Assembly: GCA_937883785.1 (NCBI GenBank)
Contig: CALGDE010000100.1
Coordinates: 1-64,000 of the forward strand
Direction of reading: 5' to 3'
DNA: 64,000 bases
Origin: an uncultured cyanobacterium
GTDB lineage: Bacteria; Cyanobacteriota; Cyanobacteriia; CACIAM-69d
In this document: in pieces, positions 9,398 to 17,555 of the stretch
Numbering within the stretch: position 1 is the stretch's first letter
Layout of the letters: the number at the start of each line of letters is the position of its first letter
Program-made: the position numbers and the translations under genes
The notes under the pieces: model-generated
Seen by the model: only the letters and a program-made list of their open reading frames with translations
Told to the model about the DNA's origin: nothing
The model's database searches: none

Positions 9398-9766
9398 ATG
9401 GCGTGGACTAGCAAGGATAAAAAGAAGCTGCGGTTGGCGCTATTGGATGCCTATCGAGGGTATGCGCCCCTGAAGATTTTTGTGGCGGATGAGTTGGGGG
9501 TTCGGTTGGAGACGATCGCCAGTGAAAGCGCCGGGTTAGAAACGGTGGCGTTTGATTTGGTTGATTGGGCGGAGTCGAAGGGGAAATTAGACGATTTATA
9601 CGAGGCGTTTGTCGAGGAGAATCCGGGGAAGGCAATTGATGTCAGTAGTGGGGGAGATCGCCAAGAGACATCCAGTGCACACACCATTAACCAAGAGCAT
9701 TCGGGGGGTGGGGATAACGTCGGCGGCAGTAAGACGGTTATCAATAACTATTACGGCGGAAGGTAA
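9398..9766 (+). CDS. Effector-associated domain 1 (EAD1)-like protein with Gly/Asn-rich tail
   Basis: 122 aa. Residues 1-76 form a predicted all-helical death-fold-like module resembling EAD1: a KKKLRLALLDAY helix, an IFVADELG helix, then AFDLVDWAESKGKLDDLYEAF followed by ENPG. EAD domains are adaptors that couple sensors to effectors by homotypic contacts in bacterial NTP-dependent conflict systems. The tail (about 84-122) is polar and ends in GGGDNVGGSKTVINNYYGG, a low-complexity strand-forming sequence commonly fused to such domains. No effector domain is present, so it probably acts as an adaptor or is activated in trans. It converges on the Uma2 gene. The family call is from pattern, not a search. 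Confidence 0.65.
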   Translation: MAWTSKDKKKLRLALLDAYRGYAPLKIFVADELGVRLETIASESAGLETVAFDLVDWAESKGKLDDLYEAFVEENPGKAIDVSSGGDRQETSSAHTINQEHSGGGDNVGGSKTVINNYYGGR

Positions 9767-9919
9767 GCGACGTGGTTCAATCCTGGATGGTTTGATCGGT
9801 GGCGATCGCCCTGTTGCTGCCCTATTTACTGTGGGCTCCCATTGGAACAATTACCACTTGGCAAATGGCGAAAATTAATCGTGCGCGGTTTTGATGACCT
9901 TGTGTTTTTTTTTGGCAGG

Positions 9920-10582
9920 CTATTCAGCGGCGGCAAAGATTTCGTCGGCAGTTAGGGGTAAGTCGGGAAAAACGCCGGATACCAATTTATCCCCGGCGCG
10001 GAATTTCTCTTCCGTATATTCCCCGTCCCGTAGCTGAAGAATCGTGATGGTGGGTCGTTTCGGGGTGCCAATATATCGTGCTGCGCCCAGACCGCGATAG
10101 TCCACAATCCAATATTCTTGGATGCCCAGTTGTTCATAGTCGGTGAGTTTGCGGCTGTAGTCGTTTTGCCAGTTGGTGCTGACGACTTCGACGACGAGTT
10201 TGAGGGTGGTGCCGTTTTTAATGACGGCGGACGTGGTCCATTGTTTTTCTTGGGCGAGGCGGTTGCGAGCGATGACGCAGAGGTCGGGGATGTAGCCGGT
10301 GTCGGTGCCGGTGCCGTCGTCGGGGGCTTGGACGAGGCATTCGGTGGAGAGGGTGTAGGGCAGTTGGTTTTGGTGGATGGTGATGCCGAATTTGACGGTG
10401 AGGAAGGTGCTGATGGTGGTGTGGGGACCGGCGGGCTGCATTTTTTTTGGGATTCCGTCGATTAGCTCATAGCGCCCTTCTTCGTCCGGTTGCCATTGCA
10501 CAAAGGTGTCTAGGTCCATCATTTGCCGTTGGGTTTCGGGGCTAAGGCGATCGGTGACGGCGGCAGTTACGAGTTGTCCCAT
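9920..10582 (-). CDS. Uma2 family (DUF820) putative restriction endonuclease-fold protein
   Basis: 220 aa. It shows the Uma2 core: YELIDG near residue 38, IPDLCVI with the first catalytic Asp, LVVEVVS with the catalytic Glu, a Lys in the helix YSRKLTDYEQLG, then QEYWIVD. Uma2 proteins have a PD-(D/E)xK nuclease fold, are hugely expanded in cyanobacteria, and have no settled function. It is third in a minus-strand operon, 48 bp after the NLR gene, so it may be co-expressed with the NLR/effector pair. The catalytic residues look intact. Confidence 0.88.
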   Translation of the reverse strand: MGQLVTAAVTDRLSPETQRQMMDLDTFVQWQPDEEGRYELIDGIPKKMQPAGPHTTISTFLTVKFGITIHQNQLPYTLSTECLVQAPDDGTGTDTGYIPDLCVIARNRLAQEKQWTTSAVIKNGTTLKLVVEVVSTNWQNDYSRKLTDYEQLGIQEYWIVDYRGLGAARYIGTPKRPTITILQLRDGEYTEEKFRAGDKLVSGVFPDLPLTADEIFAAAE

Positions 10583-10630
10583 GGCTTTGAAAAGGGAGTT
10601 CTATTTGGAGCTTAGCAATGGTTGAGGCGG

Positions 10631-12688
10631 TTATGGGTTGAGGAGTTTGTGGATTAGGCGTTTTAGGGGGCGGAGGAGGCGACGCCACCAGGGGAGGGCT
10701 TTAGGTTTGCGGCGGCGGGATTTTTTGGGTTTGGGACGAGGGCTGGGTTGGTCGAAGCGTTCCAGTTCCCAGGGTTCTGGTTGGCGGGGTTCGCCGATTT
10801 GGGGGGCGCGGATAGTTTCGGTGGGAGCTGGGATAGCTTGCAGTACCTGCCTCAGATTGTTCTCCACCTGTTTGACCATATGGTCTAAGCCTAACTTGGC
10901 AAAGATATCGCGAGCAGCAATATAACTCTCCTTAGCTTCCCATTTTCTATTCAGTTTTGCCCAAGCTAAACCCAGTCCATTGAGGGACGCTGCCTGCCCA
11001 AATAGATCGCCGACTTCCCGTTTTATAGCTAGGGACTGCCTATAGTGATAAATGGCATTATGCTGCTGTCCTTGGATGCTGTAAGTATTGCCCAGATTAC
11101 CGAGGCATACTGCCTCACCGTCGCGATCACTAATTTCTCTGAAAATAGCTAAAGACTTCTCATGGTAGTCAGTGGCCTGATCATAATCTTCCAATGAACT
11201 GTACTCACACCCCAAGTTAGATAGGCACAGACCTTCACCGTAACGATCTCCAATCTCACGGTAAATGGTTAAGGCTTCCTTATGATAGTCAACGGCACGG
11301 AGATGCTTTCTCAGAAGATGATATCCACCACCCAGACCATTTAGACACTTTGCTGCGCCAAGACGATCACCACGCTCACGGTAAATAGCTAGAGACTGTT
11401 CATGACAGTTAAGGCCATGATGATGCTCTCCTAAAAACTGATATGCATTACCCATATCAAGAAGAGAACTAGCTTCAACATCCCAATCCAGCAAAGATTT
11501 AGCTAGTTCTCCCTTGAAATATGAATACTCAATAAAATCTTCAGTCTCTCCCTTAGTTCGCCATTTTCCGGGACCTGCTCGCTGGACATCAGAATAATAG
11601 GCGAGTGCCAGTTTCAACGGTCCTTGAGTATCTGCTACCCGGCTTTCCACAAACCCCTTCACCACCGGCTGCCAGCTAAAGACTAAATCCTCCTCCCCCT
11701 GCCCGGTCTGAATTAAAAACGCCCGCCGCGCCAGCCCTTGCAGAATTTCATAGGTTTCCCCGTCAAATAACCGCCCCACAAACGATCGCCGAAACGCCGA
11801 AACCAACCCCAATACCCGCCGCTGGTCCTCCGTCAACCGGTCATACCCCTGGCGCAAAACCCCCTCCACCGACACCTCCTCCGCCCCCCGGTGTAACCCC
11901 TCAATGGCAAACACCTCCTCCGACAACAGAGACACATGACCCCCATCGGGGCGACAATCCCGCAACCACCCCGCCGCCAACGTCAACACCAACGGATACC
12001 CCGCCGCCCGCTCCACAAACGCCCCCAGCTCCTCCCCGCTGCCCTGCACCCCCAACTCTTGCAACAGCGATCGCCCCTGATCCACCGTCAACCCATCCGC
12101 CACCGACACCCAACCCAATCCACTGGCCCGCAACTCCCCCCGCACCCGCGATGTCACCAACATCCGCCCCTTACCCCCCACCGCCGTCCAACGCTTCACA
12201 AAATCCCCAAACCGCCCCGACAGCTCCACCTCCGGCTCCACCGACTCAAAATTATCCAACACCAACAACCCCGACCCCTCTCGCAACACCCCCGCCAACC
12301 GCTCCAGCACATCCTCCTCCCGCTCCGCCTGCTCCACCGACCATCCCCCCAACTGCCGCAACCCTCGCCGCGCCACCGTGTCAAAAGACGGCACCGCAAA
12401 CAAATTCACCCACAACTTCCGTCCCTGCCACCCCTCAAACACCCGCGCCGCAATGGTCGACTTCCCCGCGCCCCCTGGACCATAAACCCCCACCAACGGC
12501 GTACCCTTCAGCAGTTTCTGGACCGCCCCAAACTCATCCCGCTCCTGCCAATGCTTCAACGGCGGCGGCACATCACTCAAACCCACCGCCTTCTCAACAG
12601 TCCCACCCTTAATAGTCAGATTGCCCACATCCCCGGCAATCTGAATCCCCGTCCCTTCAGGACCAATGTTTTGATTTTGGTTAGTCAT
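10631..12688 (-). CDS. NLR-like NB-ARC/TPR signalling ATPase with N-terminal amyloid-type motif
   Basis: 685 aa from the ATG at 12688 (a GTG at 12706 would add six residues). Residues 1-25 (NQNQNI...GIQIAGDVGNLTI) form a short motif shared with the C-terminus of the upstream protein. The NB-ARC module follows: P-loop GPGGAGKS, Walker B LLVLDNFE, a TSR sensor motif and a GLPL-like YPLVLTLAAG. A winged-helix-like region precedes at least five TPR units (about 400-610, pattern YhkeALtIyREIGDRyGEg). The C-terminus is strongly basic and ends WWRRLLRPLKRLIHKLLNP, a likely amphipathic membrane helix. Predicted role: ligand-triggered oligomerising switch that templates the partner effector. The gene follows the effector by 32 bp. 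Base composition changes abruptly around the TPR part. Confidence 0.9.
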   Translation of the reverse strand: MTNQNQNIGPEGTGIQIAGDVGNLTIKGGTVEKAVGLSDVPPPLKHWQERDEFGAVQKLLKGTPLVGVYGPGGAGKSTIAARVFEGWQGRKLWVNLFAVPSFDTVARRGLRQLGGWSVEQAEREEDVLERLAGVLREGSGLLVLDNFESVEPEVELSGRFGDFVKRWTAVGGKGRMLVTSRVRGELRASGLGWVSVADGLTVDQGRSLLQELGVQGSGEELGAFVERAAGYPLVLTLAAGWLRDCRPDGGHVSLLSEEVFAIEGLHRGAEEVSVEGVLRQGYDRLTEDQRRVLGLVSAFRRSFVGRLFDGETYEILQGLARRAFLIQTGQGEEDLVFSWQPVVKGFVESRVADTQGPLKLALAYYSDVQRAGPGKWRTKGETEDFIEYSYFKGELAKSLLDWDVEASSLLDMGNAYQFLGEHHHGLNCHEQSLAIYRERGDRLGAAKCLNGLGGGYHLLRKHLRAVDYHKEALTIYREIGDRYGEGLCLSNLGCEYSSLEDYDQATDYHEKSLAIFREISDRDGEAVCLGNLGNTYSIQGQQHNAIYHYRQSLAIKREVGDLFGQAASLNGLGLAWAKLNRKWEAKESYIAARDIFAKLGLDHMVKQVENNLRQVLQAIPAPTETIRAPQIGEPRQPEPWELERFDQPSPRPKPKKSRRRKPKALPWWRRLLRPLKRLIHKLLNP

Positions 12689-12720
12689 GGCATCCCAAAA
12701 CGGCACGTCATCACGGCACC

Positions 12721-13086
12721 CTACAGGTTTAACTCATTTACGTCCCCTGCGATTTGAACTCCCTTGGCATTCTTCCCGGAAATATTCTGAGTTTGCTGCA
12801 CTCCGCCAGACTGCTGAATCGCCATTTTTAAGCCTTGCGCCTGCGATCGCACCTCCTCTGCAAACGCCGAATCCTCCACCAATTCCGCCTCCAAAACTGG
12901 CTCAATCATCGGCTGCAAAACCGCCATCGACGCCTTCGGATCCTCCGGCAACGCCAGCTTTGATTTTTTACTCAGGCGATCGCGAATCAACTTCCATAGT
13001 GACTTCGCCAACTTCCCCGTCTTCCCCACCCCGTCCACAATCTGAAACCCATTCGCCAAAATCCCCAAAATTGCGATCGCATTCAT
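12721..13086 (-). CDS. Small hydrophobic-N-terminus protein with C-terminal amyloid-type motif (Bell-like cell-death effector candidate)
   Basis: 121 aa from the ATG at 13086 (an in-frame GTG lies two codons upstream). The N-terminus AIAILGILANGFQIVDGVGK is a hydrophobic, Gly-containing helix like the N-terminal helix of Bell/HeLo-type membrane-killing domains. A basic segment and a helical, acidic middle part follow. The last about 25 residues (QTQNISGKNAKGVQIAGDV...) match the N-terminus of the adjacent NLR. Known Bell/NLR gene pairs in bacteria have exactly this arrangement, the effector carrying the motif C-terminally and the NLR N-terminally, so amyloid templating would convert it to a membrane-active form. 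The Bell assignment is inference; the motif match is seen directly. Confidence 0.6.
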   Translation of the reverse strand: MNAIAILGILANGFQIVDGVGKTGKLAKSLWKLIRDRLSKKSKLALPEDPKASMAVLQPMIEPVLEAELVEDSAFAEEVRSQAQGLKMAIQQSGGVQQTQNISGKNAKGVQIAGDVNELNL

Positions 13087-13092
13087 CCCCAC

Positions 13093-13294
13093 AACCTCTC
13101 AAAAGTGACCACCTTTGTTTTAACTTGCGGGGGCGATCCTCAACCCAGCTTCGACCCACCCGTAAGAAACCAAACAACCCATCCACCGTCAGCGGCAACT
13201 CCATCCCAATCGGCACACCTCCTCCCCCACCAATAAACGCTCCAGCTTCACAGGCGCGAACAACGCAACGCCCGTGAAGCGGCCCGTTCCGCCC
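13093..13294. other. Upstream region of the effector-NLR-Uma2 operon
   Basis: 202 bp between the diguanylate cyclase stop and the effector start. The operon promoter should be here on the minus strand. The sequence is GC-rich on its left-gene side and has a minus-strand frame open across most of it, without a start or a recognisable product, so it could be a remnant of an earlier gene. No clear promoter boxes were assigned. Confidence 0.35.
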
Positions 13295-14941
13295 CTAAAC
13301 CCAACTCGATACCTGGTCTCTGCCTTTAGACTTGCCGTTGTAAAGCGCCTTATCCGCCAAAGCAATTAAATCCTCAGGGGACTGCTCCATGGTGGGAATT
13401 AAAGTGGCAACCCCAAAAGTCATCGACACAATCGGTTTAATCTGCGAAGTGGCATGGGGAATATCCAACACCTCAATGCTTTTTCTTAACCCCTTTGCCA
13501 GGGCGATCGCCCTTTCCAAACCCGTCTTCGGCAAAATAATCGCAAACTCTTCCCCTCCATAGCGCGCCGCTAAACTAGGCACCCGCTTCAATTTTCGCTT
13601 CAAAGCCAACGCCACATTTTTAATACAAACATCCCCCGCTTGATGACCATAAGTGTCATTGAAATTCTTGAAATAATCAATGTCGCAAATGATCAATGTC
13701 AACGGCGATTCACTAAGACCATGCCGTTGCAATTCCTGACTAAAATGCATATCAAAAGACCGACGATTATGCAGAGTTGTTAATCCGTCGGTATGGGAAA
13801 GATAATCTAATTCAGCAATCAACCTTTCCTTATCTTTCTCAGCTTGGATCCGCTCTGAAACCTCAGCTTTTAAATGCCGATTTGCCCGCACCAACGCGCT
13901 GGTCCGTTCGGAGATTTGAAGCTCTAAATTTGAATTACTTAAGCTAACCCGCACAAAGAAATAGGCAGCAATAACCGTAAAAAAGGACGTAAGGGCAATT
14001 AGAATGACCGCATCGTGTTTCATCTGCTCAATCATGGAAAAAGCCTCTGAAACATCCTGCTGTACTACCAGAGTCCACCCCAGTCCAATGGGTTGTTTAA
14101 GGGCGATTACGTCACGATTTTGGTCTTTATACGTGGCAAAAGATTGATGGTTCGCTAATGTCCCCTGAAAAATAGGGTGATTGCTAAAATCCTGAAGCTC
14201 ATTATCTAACTTGGAGCTGGGGCTGCCGTGGGCAATCACCCGCTTGTCCTTATTTACCAAAAAAGCAAAGCCAGTTTTCCCAATTTGAATATCAGAAATT
14301 GCCTCAGAAATATCCACTAAATTTGAGCAGGCAGCCAATACTCCCACCAATAATCCCTCTGCTTTGATAGGTACCGATAAACACAGAGCAGTTTTCTGGG
14401 TGTTGCTTTTCACTAAAACTTGCTGACCAAACTCTTTGCCCGCAATAATGTCGCGAAAATAAGTGCGATTGCCATGGTTTTTAAGCGCTTTATCATCGCT
14501 ACGGGCGACCACATTCCCATCAAGATCTAGCGTAAAAAAACGGAACGACGACACCATCAGCCCCGGGAGTCTTGCTGATGCTATCAACACTGGAGTTTGG
14601 GCTTTTGGATCCATTGAAATAATGCGCTCACTAAACGCATCTTGGCGCAGAGTCAGGAGAATTTTCCCCGTCCAGCTATCCACCTGTGCCGACGTTAACT
14701 GAGCCTGTCGCCGAAAATCTGTCCTAACATCCGCCGCCAGCGTTTTTTCCTGGCTCCGAATGCAAAAAAGCAGCCCTATTGAAGGAACCAGTGCCACAGC
14801 GGAAATTGCGATTAGGGTTTGAAAAATAATTCTAAGCTTTCGCTTTTTCCCCTTCCCCAAGCGCTCAGGCAATGGACGTTTTTGTACCCCTGAAGCAGCG
14901 GTCGCAGAAAAATGCCCTGAGCTTAACAGCGTGTTTTTCAT
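13295..14941 (-). CDS. Membrane diguanylate cyclase with dCache-type sensor
   Basis: 548 aa, makes cyclic di-GMP in response to an extracytoplasmic signal. A basic N-terminus precedes a membrane helix at about 38-60. A periplasmic dCache-like region (about 62-310; patterns FFTLDLDGNVVARSDDKALKNHG and GKTGFAFLVNKDKRVIAHG) follows, then a second helix (about 316-338), a coiled coil and a GGDEF domain (about 385-548) with an intact GGEEF active site. The inhibitory I-site position (RxxD five residues before the active site) reads RVPS, so product inhibition is probably lost. It is transcribed toward the conflict operon and is likely independent of it. Confidence 0.9.
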   Translation of the reverse strand: MKNTLLSSGHFSATAASGVQKRPLPERLGKGKKRKLRIIFQTLIAISAVALVPSIGLLFCIRSQEKTLAADVRTDFRRQAQLTSAQVDSWTGKILLTLRQDAFSERIISMDPKAQTPVLIASARLPGLMVSSFRFFTLDLDGNVVARSDDKALKNHGNRTYFRDIIAGKEFGQQVLVKSNTQKTALCLSVPIKAEGLLVGVLAACSNLVDISEAISDIQIGKTGFAFLVNKDKRVIAHGSPSSKLDNELQDFSNHPIFQGTLANHQSFATYKDQNRDVIALKQPIGLGWTLVVQQDVSEAFSMIEQMKHDAVILIALTSFFTVIAAYFFVRVSLSNSNLELQISERTSALVRANRHLKAEVSERIQAEKDKERLIAELDYLSHTDGLTTLHNRRSFDMHFSQELQRHGLSESPLTLIICDIDYFKNFNDTYGHQAGDVCIKNVALALKRKLKRVPSLAARYGGEEFAIILPKTGLERAIALAKGLRKSIEVLDIPHATSQIKPIVSMTFGVATLIPTMEQSPEDLIALADKALYNGKSKGRDQVSSWV

Positions 14942-15223
14942 AAGCCTGCATCAACTCAGATTAAAACTGACATTGCTCCACCTTGATTGCTGTTACTAGA
15001 TAACCGATCATTCTTTCTTATCCAGATTTTTGCCATTTTGCCGAATTCAATTTTATTAAAAAGAATTAATAGCATTGCAGCATATATTTTGGCTTCTCTT
15101 GGCAAACGTCCGCCACCAACATCCCCTTCATTGCAACAATGTCTAAGATGCAAACAGGAAAATATATCTGCATAACCAAATCTGCGGAATAAAACACCGA
15201 AGAATAAAAAAGGACTTGGGACT

Positions 15224-17047
15224 ATGGCAAACGGCACCGCAGTGGTTGACTCGAAAAACGCATCGTCGGCTGAGCGATCGCAGGATTGGGACTTATCGGC
15301 CCTGTATGCCAGCTTTGACGACCCCAAGTTCCATAGCGATTTGACGGCAGTGCAGGCGCAGGTGGCAGAATTTCGCGACGCTTACCGGGGAAAGGTAGCG
15401 GCGTTGGCTCACGATAAACCGGAGGCGATCGCCCAGGCGCTGACCAAGCTGGAAGCTATTTATCGCACCGTTGACTATTTATATAGCTACCCGTCCCTGG
15501 TGTTTGCAGCGGATACGGCGGATACGGCGGCGCAACAGGCAATGGACAAAATGCAGAAAGCACTGACGGCGGTGCAAAATGAGCTGCTGTTTTTTGAGCT
15601 GGAGCTACAGGGACTAGACGCCGAGACCATTGCTGCTTTACAGACTCATCCTAGTCTTAGCGATTACGGTCACTATCTCCACAATATTGGCAAGTTCGCC
15701 CCCTATCGCCTGGATGAAACGGTGGAGCAGGTGCGCAACCAGGATAATTTGACCGGGCGGCGGGCGTTTATTCAGCTTCATTCAGAGCACAGTAGCCAGC
15801 AAACCTATGAGCCTGTAACCACCCCCGATGGCACCGTCGCCAAAACCCAAGCGGAGCTATCGGCACTGATGTTTCAGGAAAATCGTGAGGTGCGGGAAAA
15901 GGCTTACAAGTCCCAACACCAGGTGATGGAAACCCACAATTCCCTGTATGCATATATCTTGAGTGCGATCGCCCAGGACCACGCCACAGAAAATCGACTG
16001 CGAGGCTATGAGTCCACCCTAGCGAAACAACTGCTTGGGGATGAGGTGCCTCCGGAAGTGTTTTGGGCGGTGATTAACGGCACTAAAGATCGCGTTGATC
16101 TGTGGCAAAAATACTATCGTCTAAAAGGTGAAGCTATGGGAGAAAAAATCCGCTCCTGCGATATTTATGCTCCTTGGGATACGGATCCTGCTCCTATTCC
16201 CTATGACGAAGGAGTTGATACTTTATTAGATGCCCTGAAGCGATTTGATGATGTGTACGCGGGTCGGGCGATCGAATTTTTCACCCAAAATCTAGTGGAT
16301 GCTCGGGTGCGTCCCACCAAGCGCGGCGGTGCGTTTTGTGCATACAGCCCTGGCAAAAAGAGCTTTTTGTTGCTGTCCTATACCAACGACTACAGCTCCT
16401 TATTTACCCTGGCTCACGAAATGGGTCATGGTTTGCATTTCGATTGGATTGACGCAAAACAAAGCTACTTAAATTCAAATCCGCCAATGATTTTGGCAGA
16501 GGTGGCATCTACGTTTAACGAGCTGTTGCTGTTAGATTATCTGCTGGAAAAAGAGACCGATTTGGACGCCCAGAAGGCATTATTAACGCGTCAAATCGAG
16601 GATCAACTTAACTTGTTATTCCGTCAAAGCACCATTAGCTGCTTGGAATCAGCTATCCATGAAAAGGCGGCGGAAGGTCGATTAGACACTAGTTTTGTTA
16701 ACGAAGCTTGGACCGGCCTGTATCAGGAACTGTGCGGTGACGCGGTGGAACTTTTGCCCGATCATCAATACGATTGGTCGCGTATTGGTCATATTTTTTT
16801 CAAGCCTTTTTACTGTTACCAATACACCGCTTCTAATATCGTTAGCCTGGCGTGCTATCAGCAGTATAAAAAGCAGGGGCGTGATTTTATTCCCGGCTAT
16901 TTGGAGTTATTGGCAGCGGGGGGTAGCGAAAACCAAATCGATGCCCTGCGCAAATACGTGGGCGTTGACCTGGCGGATCCCCAAACGATCGCCGATGCTC
17001 TAGCCTATGTAGACGGACTGATGCAGCGCCTGGAGGCTGCCCTTTAA
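15224..17047 (+). CDS. pepF: M3 family oligoendopeptidase F
   Basis: Cytoplasmic zinc metallopeptidase that degrades oligopeptides of roughly 7-20 residues. The active site is FTLAHEMGHGLHF (HExGH) near residue 400, followed by the third-ligand region ILAEVASTFNE. Length (607 aa) matches PepF. The N-terminal helical lobe is complete. The ATG follows about 280 bp of AT-rich non-coding DNA, so it is probably transcribed alone or leads the short downstream adenylyltransferase gene, 22 bp after its stop. Confidence 0.93.
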   Translation: MANGTAVVDSKNASSAERSQDWDLSALYASFDDPKFHSDLTAVQAQVAEFRDAYRGKVAALAHDKPEAIAQALTKLEAIYRTVDYLYSYPSLVFAADTADTAAQQAMDKMQKALTAVQNELLFFELELQGLDAETIAALQTHPSLSDYGHYLHNIGKFAPYRLDETVEQVRNQDNLTGRRAFIQLHSEHSSQQTYEPVTTPDGTVAKTQAELSALMFQENREVREKAYKSQHQVMETHNSLYAYILSAIAQDHATENRLRGYESTLAKQLLGDEVPPEVFWAVINGTKDRVDLWQKYYRLKGEAMGEKIRSCDIYAPWDTDPAPIPYDEGVDTLLDALKRFDDVYAGRAIEFFTQNLVDARVRPTKRGGAFCAYSPGKKSFLLLSYTNDYSSLFTLAHEMGHGLHFDWIDAKQSYLNSNPPMILAEVASTFNELLLLDYLLEKETDLDAQKALLTRQIEDQLNLLFRQSTISCLESAIHEKAAEGRLDTSFVNEAWTGLYQELCGDAVELLPDHQYDWSRIGHIFFKPFYCYQYTASNIVSLACYQQYKKQGRDFIPGYLELLAAGGSENQIDALRKYVGVDLADPQTIADALAYVDGLMQRLEAAL

Positions 17048-17069
17048 TCCTGTCTACCCATGTGTGCCC

Positions 17070-17555
17070 ATGATTTACACCTTGGATGAGCTGACGCAGG
17101 CGATCGCCCAAGACCCGAACCAGTGGCGATCGCTGGTGTTTACCAATGGCTGCTTTGACCTGCTCCATGTGGGACACGTGCGCTATTTGATGGCGGCGCG
17201 GCAACTGGGGAAGCGGCTGGTGGTGGGGCTCAATAGTGACGCTTCGGTGCGGGGGCTAAAGCCGGCAAAACCGGGTTATCCAGAGCGACCGATTGTGCCG
17301 GAATTACAGCGGGGGGAAGTGCTAGCGGCGTTGAAACCGGTGGACGGGGTGGTGATTTTTAACGAGCCCACTGCGGGTCCCACGATCGCGGCCCTTCAGC
17401 CAGATATTTACGTTAAGGGTGGCGACTACACCGTTGATACTTTGCCGGAAACGCCCATTGTGCGCAGCTACGGTGGTGAAATTAAGCTGATTCCGGTGGA
17501 AGTTGCTACGGGCACCACTGGGATTATTGAGAGGATTCTAGGCTCTCCTGGGTAA
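17070..17555 (+). CDS. rfaE2: RfaE2/HldE-C-type nucleotidyltransferase (ADP-heptose synthase domain)
   Basis: 161 aa adenylyltransferase of the cytidylyltransferase superfamily. It shows FTNGCFDLLHVGHVRYL (HxGH nucleotide-binding motif), GLNSDASVRGLK, DIYVKGGDY and the C-terminal TGTTGIIERI signature (in place of STT). It matches D-glycero-D-manno-heptose 1-phosphate adenylyltransferase, which would supply ADP-heptose for surface polysaccharide; a related cytidylyltransferase activity cannot be excluded. A kinase domain is absent, so RfaE1 would be encoded elsewhere. The ATG at 17070 was preferred over the GTG six bases upstream. Its last 32 bp overlap the convergent antiporter gene. Confidence 0.85.
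   Translation: MIYTLDELTQAIAQDPNQWRSLVFTNGCFDLLHVGHVRYLMAARQLGKRLVVGLNSDASVRGLKPAKPGYPERPIVPELQRGEVLAALKPVDGVVIFNEPTAGPTIAALQPDIYVKGGDYTVDTLPETPIVRSYGGEIKLIPVEVATGTTGIIERILGSPG

Noticed and set aside
11936-12757. Plus-strand open frames of 273 and 153 codons opposite the NLR gene
   Set aside because: Pro/His/Arg-rich shadow frames caused by the GC-rich codons of the NB-ARC gene on the other strand; no domain signature and no start context.
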